A program made the position numbers and the translations under genes. A stretch of 64,000 nucleotides of DNA from an uncultured Algibacter sp. (lineage in GTDB: Bacteria; Bacteroidota; Bacteroidia; Flavobacteriales; Flavobacteriaceae): positions 1 to 64,000 of the forward strand of contig NZ_CANLZX010000004.1 in assembly GCF_947495675.1 (NCBI RefSeq), given 5' to 3'. Every line of letters begins with the position of its first letter. The stretch's first letter is position 1. This document shows positions 43,674-53,278 of this stretch, piece by piece. Below the pieces are notes generated by a model. The model ran no database searches, was not told where the DNA came from, and saw only the letters and a program-made list of their open reading frames with translations.

Positions 43674-45539
43674 TTATTCTTCAAGTTTAGAAGATAACTC
43701 AAACCAACGTTCTTCCTTTGTTTCTATGGTGTCGATTATTACTTGAAGCTTGTCTGAGAGTTTATTAATATCATCTTGAGTTAAATCTGGATTATTAAAT
43801 TTGCTTTCAAGTTCTTTTTTATCAAAGGCCAAAGAGTTTAATTTACTTTCTATGTTTCTTAATTCTTTTTCTTCGTTAAAAGATAGTTTTGAAGCTTCAT
43901 TTTGTTTCCAAGATTGTTTATCTTTTTTGTCTTGCGTTGTTGTATTTTCAATTACAGGCTGGCTATCTTCATATACTCTGTAGTCTGTATAGTTACCTGG
44001 AAAATCTTCAATAACGCCTTCGCCTCTAAAAACAAATAGGTGGTCAATGACTTTATCCATAAAATACCGATCGTGAGATACGACTATTATACACCCAGGG
44101 AAATCTAATAGAAAACTTTCAAGAACGTTAAGTGTTACTATATCCAAATCGTTGGTAGGCTCATCAAGTATTAAAAAATTTGGATTCTGAATTAAAATGG
44201 TACACAAATACAATCGTTTACGTTCACCACCACTTAGTTTTTCAACAAAATCGTATTGTTTTTTTCTACTAAATAAAAAACGTTCTAAAAGTTGCTGTGC
44301 ACTAATTTGACGTCCTTTTTTTAATGGAATATAATCACCAAATTCTCTAATAACATCAATAACTTTTTGTTCTGGTTTTATGGTAATACCGTTTTGAGTG
44401 TAATAGCCAAATTTAACGGTGTCTCCCTTAATAACTTTTCCAGAATCGGGTAAAGCGGTTTGGGTTAATATATTTAAGAAAGTTGTTTTTCCCGTTCCGT
44501 TTTTACCTATAATTCCAACACGTTCTCCTTTCTTAAACGTATATTCAAATGCATCAAGAATGGTTTTGTCTTTAAAAGATTTAGATACTTTATGGAACTC
44601 TAGAATTTTGCTTCCTAAACGCTCCATATTTAATTCTAACTGCACTTCATGGTCGTTTCTGCGTTGATGAGCGCGGTGTTTTATATCTGCAAAATCATCA
44701 ATACGAGATTTAGATTTTGTAGTTCTAGCCTTAGGTTGTCGGCGCATCCAAGTTAACTCCTTTTTAAAAAGTTGCTTAGCTTTTCCTGTTTCTACAGCTT
44801 CTCGCTCAATTCTAGCATCTCTTTTTTCAAGATAATAAGAGTAGTTGCCTTTGTAGCTGTAAAGTTGGCCTTCGTCTAATTCAATAATTTCATTGCATAC
44901 ACGCTCTAAAAAATAGCGGTCGTGTGTTACCATGAATAAGGTAATGTTTTCTTTAGCAAAAAAGGCTTCAAGCCATTCAATCATTTCTAAGTCTAGATGG
45001 TTTGTAGGCTCATCTAAAATTAATAGATCTGGTTTGTTAATTAAAGCATTTGCTAGAGCTAAACGCTTTTTTTGACCACCAGAAAGCACACTTACTTTTT
45101 GATTTAAATCGTCTAGTTTTAATTTAAAAAGTATTTGTTTGTATAGTGTTTCAAAATCCCATGCTTGGTGGCGTTCCATAGCATCAAAAGCTGTTTGGTA
45201 GGTTTCAGTATCTTCAGGGTTTAAAAGTGCTTTTTCGTAATTCGAAATAATTTTTAAAATAGGATTGTCACTAGCAAAAATAGTTTCTTCAACAGTTAAA
45301 GAATTATCAAATTTTGGATCTTGTGATAGAAAAGATACTTTTATATCTTTTCTATAAATGACTTCTCCAGAATCAGCAACATCATCACCCGACAAAATAT
45401 TTAAAATAGAGGTTTTTCCAGTACCATTTTTTGCTACGAAAGCAATTTTCTGATCTTTATGAACGCTAAAGGAGATGTTTTCAAACAGAGTAAGTTCTCC
45501 GTAAGATTTCGATATATTTTCAACAGTTAAATAATTCAA
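43674..45539 (-). CDS. ABC-F family ATPase (Uup-like)
   Basis: A soluble protein with two ABC ATPase domains and no membrane segments. I start it at TTG 45539 (NYLTVENISKSYGELTLF), giving 621 residues; a longer frame to 45605 would run across the wza promoter region and adds a residue run of poor quality. Walker A sites are KNGTGKTS and KNGTGKTT; signatures are LSGGQKKRLALA and LSGGERKRLYL; Walker B with LILDEPTNHLDL and LDEPTNDLD. The linker and a C-terminal coiled coil (about 555-621) match Uup. ABC-F proteins act on stalled ribosomes or on DNA junctions. The start remains uncertain. Confidence 0.9.
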   Translation of the reverse strand: MNYLTVENISKSYGELTLFENISFSVHKDQKIAFVAKNGTGKTSILNILSGDDVADSGEVIYRKDIKVSFLSQDPKFDNSLTVEETIFASDNPILKIISNYEKALLNPEDTETYQTAFDAMERHQAWDFETLYKQILFKLKLDDLNQKVSVLSGGQKKRLALANALINKPDLLILDEPTNHLDLEMIEWLEAFFAKENITLFMVTHDRYFLERVCNEIIELDEGQLYSYKGNYSYYLEKRDARIEREAVETGKAKQLFKKELTWMRRQPKARTTKSKSRIDDFADIKHRAHQRRNDHEVQLELNMERLGSKILEFHKVSKSFKDKTILDAFEYTFKKGERVGIIGKNGTGKTTFLNILTQTALPDSGKVIKGDTVKFGYYTQNGITIKPEQKVIDVIREFGDYIPLKKGRQISAQQLLERFLFSRKKQYDFVEKLSGGERKRLYLCTILIQNPNFLILDEPTNDLDIVTLNVLESFLLDFPGCIIVVSHDRYFMDKVIDHLFVFRGEGVIEDFPGNYTDYRVYEDSQPVIENTTTQDKKDKQSWKQNEASKLSFNEEKELRNIESKLNSLAFDKKELESKFNNPDLTQDDINKLSDKLQVIIDTIETKEERWFELSSKLEE

Positions 45540-45645
45540 AAGCAAATGTTTTTTGCAAATAACGTACAAAAAACCAAAAAACTTGTCATAAGTTTTATTC
45601 TTCAATGCGAAAACTTATATTTGTGATAAATCAATTTGCCTCAAT

Positions 45646-46434
45646 ATGAAGCCTAATTTCCTGGTTATTATTTTAGTTTTTAGTGTGTTACTTACATCTT
45701 GTATTACTAATAAAGATCTTGTTTATTTACAGGATAAAGGAGACGGAACTAATAATGACCTTGTAATAACAGAATTACCAAAACCTTACAAGGTTCAAAT
45801 CAATGATATTTTAAGCATTAACGTAAAAGCTTTGGATCCAGAGCTTGTAGATATATTTAATCCTGTAGGAACTTCTAATTCAGGATCTGGGGGAGGTGGA
45901 CTATACTTTAATGGTTTTACGGTTGATCTACATGGTAATATTGAGTTTCCTATTTTAGGAAAAATAAATGTATTAGGCTACACAATTGATGAGGTAAAAA
46001 CTAAAGTTAAAAATGAGTTATTAAAGCAATATTTTAAAGAAACAGCAGAAATATTTGTAACCGTAAAATTATCAGGTTTGAAATATACAGTAACAGGAGA
46101 AGGAGGTGCAGGTGTTTATACAATATTTCAAGACCGTGTAAATATTATTGAAGCACTAGCAAATGCAGGAGATTTGCCACCTACAGCAGATAGAACAGAT
46201 ATTTTGATAATTAGGCAATATCCAGGCGGACAAAAAATTCATCATATTGATTTAACAGATATTAAGGCTTTGCAATCGCCTTTTTATTATATACAATCTA
46301 ATGATATTATTTTAGTGAAGTCTTTAAAGAGAAAGTCTTTAGGAATGGGGCAAACAGCATTACAAAATTTAACAACTATTGCTTCGATTTTATCTGTACT
46401 AGTTTCTACTTATTTTTTAACAAAGAATCTTTAA
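45646..46434 (+). CDS. Polysaccharide export outer-membrane lipoprotein (Wza-like)
   Basis: 262 residues. Lipoprotein signal VLLTSC with Cys19. Poly_export domain at about 45-130 (KVQINDILSINVKALDPEL, FPILGKINVLGYTIDEVK), then a SLBB-like beta-grasp domain (TVTGEGGAGVYTIFQDRVNIIEALANAGDLPP). The chain ends with a hydrophobic helix (NLTTIASILSVLVSTYFL), as in Wza where eight such helices line the outer-membrane pore. First gene of the surface-polysaccharide locus. A -7-like box TATATTTG at 45616-45623 lies 22 bp before ATG. The Wzc-like kinase gene follows after 7 bp. Confidence 0.92.
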   Translation: MKPNFLVIILVFSVLLTSCITNKDLVYLQDKGDGTNNDLVITELPKPYKVQINDILSINVKALDPELVDIFNPVGTSNSGSGGGGLYFNGFTVDLHGNIEFPILGKINVLGYTIDEVKTKVKNELLKQYFKETAEIFVTVKLSGLKYTVTGEGGAGVYTIFQDRVNIIEALANAGDLPPTADRTDILIIRQYPGGQKIHHIDLTDIKALQSPFYYIQSNDIILVKSLKRKSLGMGQTALQNLTTIASILSVLVSTYFLTKNL

Positions 46435-46441
46435 AATACAT

Positions 46442-48904
46442 ATGGAAGAAGAATTCGATGTTTCAGAAGCACAAGCCCAAAGGCCTTCATTTGATTTAAA
46501 GGCATTTCTAATTCGTGTAATTAGTTATTGGAAATTATTTGTTTTGTTTATTGGCGTTGGAGTATTTATTGTTTACCAGCAAAATATTAGAAAACAACAG
46601 TCGTATAGATTAGGAACTCAAATTACAATTGAAGAAGAATCAAACCCATTATTTACTTCAACTACAAGTTTAACATTTAATTGGGGTGGTGTTTCAGGAA
46701 AAGCACAAACTTTAATGACTTCTTTAAGATCTCGTTCTATTCATGAAAAGGTAGTTCGCAATCTAGAATATTATACAACGTACTTAAAACAATCAAGATT
46801 TAGAAAAGACGATATATACAATAATGCACCATTTAGGATTAGTTTAACACCTGACACATATCAATTATTAGATATACCAATAAGAATAACATTTCTTCAA
46901 GATGGCAAATTTGAATTATACATCAATTTTGAAAATACATTAGTTAGAACTCAAAATTTTTCTAATCAGAAAAAAATAAACAAAGATGTTGCATTAGGTG
47001 AGTTCAAAAAAGTTTTTAATCTTGGTGATAACATTGTTTTACCTTATATAAATGGCATTATATACTTAGCCGAAGAGCGAGTAGTTAAACCTAATGATGA
47101 GTATTTTATACAGTTTAGTGATTTTGATGCTGTAGTTTCAAAATACAGAAATAAATTAGCTATTAATAATCCCAGAAACTCAGCTATTTTAAATTTAAGT
47201 ATGGTTGATGTAAATAAAGGGAAAATTGTAGATTATTTAAATGAAACAGTAAGAGTTTTAAGTGAAGAACAATTAAATAGGAAAAACCAATTTGTTAGTA
47301 ACACAATTGCATTTATTGATGGACAATTAAGTCGTGTTAAGAATCAATTAAGTTTAAACGCAGATTCTTTAAATAGATACAGACAAAAAAACAGGATTTA
47401 TAATTTAGATGATAAAAGTACTTTGATAAATAGTAAATTATCAGACTTAGATTTAAATAAAGATAACATTAATAGAAAGTTAGCCTATTATTCAAGTTTA
47501 AAAAATTATTTAATTACAAGTAATAATTTTACAGAGGTACCGGCACCAGCCGTAACAGGTATAGATGAAGGTAATATACTATCAAATGTATCTAAAATTA
47601 ATGCTCTGTCTGTACAAAAATCAAAATATGGATCTACGGTAAGAAAAGATGCAACTATTTTTGCAGATTTAAATAGGCAGATTGAAGGATTAAAAACGGT
47701 ACTTCTAGAAAACATTAGTTCTGTAACTAAAGAGTTAAAACGCGAGCTACAAACTATAAATAATAAAATAGCAATTGAAGATGCCAAAATAAGGAAACTA
47801 CCAGTTGCTCAACAAAAGTTATTTGATATACAAAGGCAATATGCTTTAAGCGAGAAAACGTATAATGTATTTTTGGCAAAACGAGGTGAGGCAGATATTA
47901 TAAAATCTGCAAGTGTTTCAGATATATTAGTTATAGATCCAGCTAAAGATACTGGCGCAGCTCCCATAGATTTAAAATTAAGCTCCAGATATTTATTTGC
48001 AATTATTGGCGGATTATTACCACCACTTATTCTTGCTTTTTTACTAACATTTTTTGATAATAAGATACATAACCCTCAAGTACTTGAAAGTTTATCTAAT
48101 ATACCTATGTTAGGTGTTGTAGGGAATAATAATTTAGATAATAATTTAGCAGTTCATTTAAAACCAAAATCTACAATAGCAGAGGCTTTTAGGTCTATAC
48201 GTTCCAGTTTACAATATTTCTATAAAAAGCGCAACTTAGAAGGCACTAAAACAGTTATGGTAACATCTTCAGTTAGTGGAGAGGGAAAAACGTTTTGCTC
48301 TATCAATATAGCCACCGTTTTTGCCATGAGTGGTAAGAAAACAATATTGGTAGGATTAGATTTAAGAAAGCCTAAAATATTTGGTGATTTTGATATTAAA
48401 AATGAAATTGGTGTTGTGAATTATTTAATTGGCCAAAAAGGGGTTGATGAAGTAGTTTTAAATACAAAAGTACCAAACCTAGATGTCATTACATCTGGAC
48501 CAATACCACCAAATCCATCAGAACTGTTAATAGGAGAAAGAATGGATGAATTAATAACGATTCTGAAAAAATCTTATGATTATATTGTGTTAGATACACC
48601 TCCTATAGGACTTGTGGCAGATGCACTAGAACTAACTCAATATGCCGATGCTACTGTATATGTAGTTAGACAAGATTATACAAAAAAAGGAATGTTAAGC
48701 CTTATTAATGCAAAGTACAATAAGGGTGAAATTCAAAATTTAAGTTTTGTGTACAATGGGTATAACCAAAAAGGGAAATATGGCTATGGTTATGGATACG
48801 GTTATGGCTATGGTTATGGCTATGGTAGTTATGGAAATGGGTATAATGATGATGAACCAACAAAAAATAAATTTTTAACAAGAGTTAAATCTTTTTTTAA
48901 ATAA
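46442..48904 (+). CDS. Polysaccharide co-polymerase with C-terminal tyrosine autokinase (Wzc-like)
   Basis: 820 residues. The Wzz-like chain-length domain has a helix near 30-48 (LFVLFIGVGVFIVY). A long periplasmic coiled-coil region follows, and a second helix near 520-540 (FAIIGGLLPPLILAFLL). The cytoplasmic BY-kinase is at about 580-780, with Walker A SSVSGEGKTFCS (near 606-617), Walker A' VGLDLRKPK and Walker B VLDTPPIGLVAD. The tail has alternating Tyr-Gly (YGYGYGYGYGYGYGSYG) and ends ...RVKSFFK. Trans-phosphorylation of the tyrosine cluster controls polymerisation and export. Confidence 0.94.
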   Translation: MEEEFDVSEAQAQRPSFDLKAFLIRVISYWKLFVLFIGVGVFIVYQQNIRKQQSYRLGTQITIEEESNPLFTSTTSLTFNWGGVSGKAQTLMTSLRSRSIHEKVVRNLEYYTTYLKQSRFRKDDIYNNAPFRISLTPDTYQLLDIPIRITFLQDGKFELYINFENTLVRTQNFSNQKKINKDVALGEFKKVFNLGDNIVLPYINGIIYLAEERVVKPNDEYFIQFSDFDAVVSKYRNKLAINNPRNSAILNLSMVDVNKGKIVDYLNETVRVLSEEQLNRKNQFVSNTIAFIDGQLSRVKNQLSLNADSLNRYRQKNRIYNLDDKSTLINSKLSDLDLNKDNINRKLAYYSSLKNYLITSNNFTEVPAPAVTGIDEGNILSNVSKINALSVQKSKYGSTVRKDATIFADLNRQIEGLKTVLLENISSVTKELKRELQTINNKIAIEDAKIRKLPVAQQKLFDIQRQYALSEKTYNVFLAKRGEADIIKSASVSDILVIDPAKDTGAAPIDLKLSSRYLFAIIGGLLPPLILAFLLTFFDNKIHNPQVLESLSNIPMLGVVGNNNLDNNLAVHLKPKSTIAEAFRSIRSSLQYFYKKRNLEGTKTVMVTSSVSGEGKTFCSINIATVFAMSGKKTILVGLDLRKPKIFGDFDIKNEIGVVNYLIGQKGVDEVVLNTKVPNLDVITSGPIPPNPSELLIGERMDELITILKKSYDYIVLDTPPIGLVADALELTQYADATVYVVRQDYTKKGMLSLINAKYNKGEIQNLSFVYNGYNQKGKYGYGYGYGYGYGYGYGSYGNGYNDDEPTKNKFLTRVKSFFK

Positions 48905-48919
48905 CTAAACAAAAAAATA

Positions 48920-49792
48920 TTGTCTAATAAAAACGATAATTGGCTCTATATAATTTCGCCAAAAAAAAAGTTAATAGATTTAAATCTTAAAGAGATTTGG
49001 TACTACCGTGACTTGCTTATATTATTTGTAAAACGAAATGTAATAACGGTATACAAACAAACCATACTTGGGCCCTTATGGTATTTTATACAGCCTCTTT
49101 TTACTTCTATAATTTTTACTTTAATTTTTAATAATATGGCCAACATTCCAACAGGAGAAGGTGTGCCATCATTTTTATTTAACCTTGCAGGAATTACAAG
49201 TTGGAATTATTTTAAAGAGTGTTTAACAGGTACAAGTAACACTTTTGCACAAAATCAAGGATTGTTTGGTAAAGTCTATTTTCCAAGAGTTATTGTTCCT
49301 TTATCTGTTGTTTTAACAAATTTGGTTAAATATGCAATTCAACTATTAGTATTTATAGGTTTTTATATTTATTACGTATTTTTTTCTGAAACTCTTGTAA
49401 CAGCTAAACCACAAAGTGCTATCGTTTTTTTACCAATTTTAATAATAATAATGGGTTTTTTAGGTTTAGGATTAGGTATGATAATATCTTCGATGACCAC
49501 TAAATATAGAGATTTAAAGTTTTTAATAAGTTTTGGTGTACAATTACTTATGTATGGTTCTGCAGTTATGTATCCATTATCGTATTTTAAAGAAAAATTG
49601 CCAAACATATCTTGGGTGGTTGAGTATAACCCAATGACCACTATTATTGAAGCATTTAGGTATATGACCCTAGGTGTTGGAGATTTTTCACTAGTAAAAA
49701 TGCTTTATACCACTTTAATATGCATATTGATTTTTCTAATAGGATTAATTGTATTTAACAAAACAGAAAAGAGTTTTATAGACACTATTTAA
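48920..49792 (+). CDS. ABC-2 polysaccharide exporter permease (Wzm-like), TTG start
   Basis: 290 residues with about six membrane helices (FVKRNVITVYKQTILGPLWY, then IQPLFTSIIFTLIF, and pairs near 120-145, 170-190, 205-225 and 255-280). Typical of Wzm/TagG permeases of O-antigen or teichoic-acid type transporters. The only start that keeps the conserved N-terminal (MSNKNDNWLYIISPKKKLID) is TTG at 48920. Exports undecaprenyl-linked glycan across the inner membrane with the Wzt-like ATPase encoded immediately downstream (1-bp overlap). Confidence 0.92.
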   Translation: MSNKNDNWLYIISPKKKLIDLNLKEIWYYRDLLILFVKRNVITVYKQTILGPLWYFIQPLFTSIIFTLIFNNMANIPTGEGVPSFLFNLAGITSWNYFKECLTGTSNTFAQNQGLFGKVYFPRVIVPLSVVLTNLVKYAIQLLVFIGFYIYYVFFSETLVTAKPQSAIVFLPILIIIMGFLGLGLGMIISSMTTKYRDLKFLISFGVQLLMYGSAVMYPLSYFKEKLPNISWVVEYNPMTTIIEAFRYMTLGVGDFSLVKMLYTTLICILIFLIGLIVFNKTEKSFIDTI

Positions 49793-51063
49793 TGGAAAAA
49801 GATATTATTTTAAAAGTTGAAAATCTTTCAAAACAATACCGATTAGGTTTAGTGGGAACAGGTACTCTTGGTCATGACTTAAATAGGTGGTGGAGTAGAA
49901 TTAGAGGAAAAGAAGATCCATATTTAAAAATAGGAGAAAGTAACGATAGAAGCACGAAAGGAAATTCAGATTATGTTTGGGCACTAAAGGATATTAATTT
50001 TGAAGTTAAGCAAGGCGAAGTCTTGGGTATTATTGGTAAAAATGGTGCTGGTAAATCAACATTATTAAAAATTCTTTCTAAAGTTACAGGGCCAACAACA
50101 GGAGAAATAAAAACTAAAGGTAGAATAGCATCATTATTAGAAGTAGGTACTGGGTTTCATCCAGAAATGACTGGTAAAGAAAATGTGTTTTTAAACGGAG
50201 CAATTTTAGGAATGACCAAAATGGAAATTCAATCTAAAATGGACGAAATTGTTAAGTTTTCAGGTTGCGAACGTTATATTGATACACCCGTTAAGCGTTA
50301 TTCTTCTGGTATGACAGTGCGTTTAGCATTCGCAGTAGCTGCACATCTAGATCCCGATATATTAGTAATTGATGAGGTATTGGCTGTTGGTGATGCAGAA
50401 TTTCAGAAAAAAGCTATTGGTAAAATGCAAGATATTAGCAATAGCGACGGAAGAACTGTTTTGTTTGTGAGCCATAATATGGCAGCAGTTAAAAGTTTAT
50501 GTTCAAGAGCAATTGTATTACAGCATGGAACAACAATTTTTGAGGGTGATACACATGATGCTGTAGATTTTTACTTAAAAAGCGATGTTGCTAATGATAT
50601 TGCTCACTATGTAAATGAAACTCCAGAGAGTGGGTCAGATATTTTGGAGGTATCAATGCGAGATAAGAATAATAATATAACAGGCTTATTCGGTTTTGAT
50701 GATCAAATAACTTTACAAGTAAAATTAAGAATTACAGAGGATATTTTAGAATATGGCTCTTTAGGTTTTAGGATAAAAGATAAAAATGAACGAACTGTTT
50801 TTTCTTCAGAAATAAATTTAAATGAATTTGTAAAAAAAGACGGCGTTTATTTTTCGAATATTGAATTTCCAAAATCAGTATTATTACCCAATGATTACAG
50901 AGTTATAATAGGTTATCATGTGCCTAACAAGAAAAAGATTAGAAGCTTATTTGATGTCATAAATTTTAGAATTGAAGAAACTGGAACTATTTTTCACAAA
51001 TATAAAGGTGTAGATTTTGGATGCGTAGTATTAGATTGTAAATGGAGTATGATAGCTGATTAA
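49792..51063 (+). CDS. ABC exporter ATPase with C-terminal carbohydrate-binding domain (Wzt-like)
   Basis: 423 residues. ATPase domain at about 5-265: Walker A GKNGAGKS (82-89), signature YSSGMTVRLAFA, Walker B ILVIDEVLAVGD. The extra C-terminal domain (about 275-423, a beta-sandwich rich in ITEDILEYGSLGFRIKDKN) is the type that recognises the finished glycan end in Wzt proteins such as those of E. coli O9a. This predicts a chain-end-modified polysaccharide as the substrate. The start codon overlaps the stop of the permease gene by one base. Confidence 0.94.
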   Translation: MEKDIILKVENLSKQYRLGLVGTGTLGHDLNRWWSRIRGKEDPYLKIGESNDRSTKGNSDYVWALKDINFEVKQGEVLGIIGKNGAGKSTLLKILSKVTGPTTGEIKTKGRIASLLEVGTGFHPEMTGKENVFLNGAILGMTKMEIQSKMDEIVKFSGCERYIDTPVKRYSSGMTVRLAFAVAAHLDPDILVIDEVLAVGDAEFQKKAIGKMQDISNSDGRTVLFVSHNMAAVKSLCSRAIVLQHGTTIFEGDTHDAVDFYLKSDVANDIAHYVNETPESGSDILEVSMRDKNNNITGLFGFDDQITLQVKLRITEDILEYGSLGFRIKDKNERTVFSSEINLNEFVKKDGVYFSNIEFPKSVLLPNDYRVIIGYHVPNKKKIRSLFDVINFRIEETGTIFHKYKGVDFGCVVLDCKWSMIAD

Positions 51064-51097
51064 TACCATTTTTATTATTTGGATTAGCAAATTTTCT

Positions 51098-53278
51098 ATG
51101 TGGAAAAAAATAAACATACTATCTCAAAAAATCAAAACGCTTTTGCGGTTAAAACTTAATGAGATAAGCTTTATTAACAAGGTTGAAAAGCCAGTTATTA
51201 TAAATCTTAATGCTAATGATATTTGTAATTCTAAATGTACTATGTGTAATATTTGGAAAAACAAACAAGAAAAAGAGGTTACTTATAACGATTTAAAAAA
51301 TATTTTTTCCGATCCACTTTATACAAATGTAACAGGCGTTGGTATTACAGGAGGCGAACCTACATTAAGAGAAGACTTAGAAGACTTATATAAAGCTTGT
51401 ATAGATTTTCTTCCTAATCTTAAGCACTTAAGTATTATAACTAATTGTATAAATGTTAAAGATGTTAAAAACCAGCTATATAAAGTAAACGAGCTTTGTA
51501 AAACACATAATAAAGCTTTTAGTGTTATGGTCTCTTTAGATGGTTATGAAGAGGTACATGATAAAATTAGAGGGCGAGAAGGAAATTTTAAAAAAGCAAT
51601 AGAAGTTATTGATTATGTAAAATCTGAATTAAAAATTCCAATTTCATTTGGTGCTACAATTTCCAAAACTAATTTATGGGACATTGACGAGTTATTGGAT
51701 TTCGCTAAAGCAAATAAAATTTATGGTCGTTTCAGGGTTGCAGAGTTTATTAAAAGACTATATAATGAAGATCGTACAGAAGATATTAGAAATTTTACAA
51801 ATGATGAAAGTTATCATCTAGCTCTTTTTTTTGAAAAACTTAAAAGAACTTACGAAACCAATAAAACTTATAAAAGAACCTATTCTAGTATTCAAAATAT
51901 TTTATTGGGCGGTAAGCGAACTATTGGTTGTCCATACCATAAAAAAGGTATAAACATAAATGCAAAAGGAGAATTAGCTTATTGTGCACCAAAATCTAAA
52001 ATTATTGGTAATGGCATTGAAGAATCCTCAATGGCCATATATAATTCTAATTTAGATGAGAAAAAGAGAATTATCGCATCAGAGTGTGAAAACTGTATTC
52101 ATGATTATCATGCAGAAATAACTTATTCTGAACAGATGAAAATTTACAAGGATACGTTTCAAAAGAAATTTTTAAAACCTAATAATGAACATAGAGTTTT
52201 AAACCTATCAACCTTATTAAAGTCTCCTAAACTCCCAAAAAATAAGTATAGCATATTAATTATGGGTTGGTATGGAACTGAGACTGTAGGTGATAAAGCT
52301 ATTTTGGAAAGTATAATTAAATCTTATCAATCTAAGTACGGCGATCAATTAAATGTAATTATTGGCAGTTTATATCCCTTTATTACTAATCAAACTATTA
52401 AAGAGCTTAAAATAAAAGCTAGGGTGGTAAATACAAGCAATTTTGAGTTTTTAAGATATTCAAAAAAATGCGATGAGGTAATTATGGGAGGCGGCCCTTT
52501 AATGGATTTAAACGAGCTTTATGTACCATTATTATCATTTAGTATTGCAAAGAAAAATAATAAAAAAAGAACAATATATGGTTGTGGATTAGGGCCTATT
52601 AATCAAGATAGATATAAAATAGCTATAAAGAAAATATTAGAATTAGCAAGTGTAATAAAATTAAGAGATATTAAAAGTCAAGAATATGCTTTAAAACATT
52701 TTAATATCAATAATACTGAAATGATAGGAGATCCAGCTAAAACTTATATAAAGGAATTAGCAAAAAATAAAGTACCAAATAAGCAAAGAGTTATGTCTTT
52801 ATTTTTAAGAGATTGGGAATACCTATATGCAAAAGGTAGCATGTCTGAAAATGAATTTACTGTTGTTAAAATTAATTTTGAAAAAGCTTTAGCCGTATTA
52901 ATTAAAAAGAAAGCTGAAGAATATAAGATTGAAAAAATCGTTTTTAATCATATGCATAATTTTGTTTTAGGAGGCGATGATAGAGATTTTTCAAGACGAT
53001 TTATTAAAACGTATTTCATTAATGATTCAAGGGTAAGTTATAACAAAAAATTATCTACTATAGAATCTGTTGTAGAGAGTATGCAACAATCAGAATTAAA
53101 TATTTGTATGCGTTTTCATTCTGTTTTATTTGCAGAAACATTAAATACCAATTTCGTAGCTATTGATTATACAATGGGAGGCAAGATAGCTTCATATATT
53201 TCAGAAAATAGTAAGCCTCAACACTTGTTAACTATAAATCAATTAATAGAAAATTATAATGAAGTTACTATTAATTAA
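51098..53278 (+). CDS. Fusion of a radical SAM enzyme and a polysaccharide pyruvyltransferase-like domain
   Basis: 726 residues in one uninterrupted frame. N-terminal radical SAM domain: Cys43-x3-Cys47-x2-Cys50 (CNSKCTMC), GGEP at 85-88, SLDG near 146. A SPASM-like cysteine set (Cys278, Cys296, Cys330, Cys333) suggests an auxiliary iron-sulfur cluster. Then a linker at about 335-380 and a pyruvyltransferase-like domain (about 383-726): MGWYGTETVGDKAILESI, DEVIMGGGPLMD (459-470), YGCGLGP, MIGDPA and CMRFHSVLFAE with His674. Separate genes for both activities occur widely. In this locus the product probably modifies a sugar or lipid-linked intermediate. It overlaps the next gene by 20 bp. Confidence 0.88.
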   Translation: MWKKINILSQKIKTLLRLKLNEISFINKVEKPVIINLNANDICNSKCTMCNIWKNKQEKEVTYNDLKNIFSDPLYTNVTGVGITGGEPTLREDLEDLYKACIDFLPNLKHLSIITNCINVKDVKNQLYKVNELCKTHNKAFSVMVSLDGYEEVHDKIRGREGNFKKAIEVIDYVKSELKIPISFGATISKTNLWDIDELLDFAKANKIYGRFRVAEFIKRLYNEDRTEDIRNFTNDESYHLALFFEKLKRTYETNKTYKRTYSSIQNILLGGKRTIGCPYHKKGININAKGELAYCAPKSKIIGNGIEESSMAIYNSNLDEKKRIIASECENCIHDYHAEITYSEQMKIYKDTFQKKFLKPNNEHRVLNLSTLLKSPKLPKNKYSILIMGWYGTETVGDKAILESIIKSYQSKYGDQLNVIIGSLYPFITNQTIKELKIKARVVNTSNFEFLRYSKKCDEVIMGGGPLMDLNELYVPLLSFSIAKKNNKKRTIYGCGLGPINQDRYKIAIKKILELASVIKLRDIKSQEYALKHFNINNTEMIGDPAKTYIKELAKNKVPNKQRVMSLFLRDWEYLYAKGSMSENEFTVVKINFEKALAVLIKKKAEEYKIEKIVFNHMHNFVLGGDDRDFSRRFIKTYFINDSRVSYNKKLSTIESVVESMQQSELNICMRFHSVLFAETLNTNFVAIDYTMGGKIASYISENSKPQHLLTINQLIENYNEVTIN

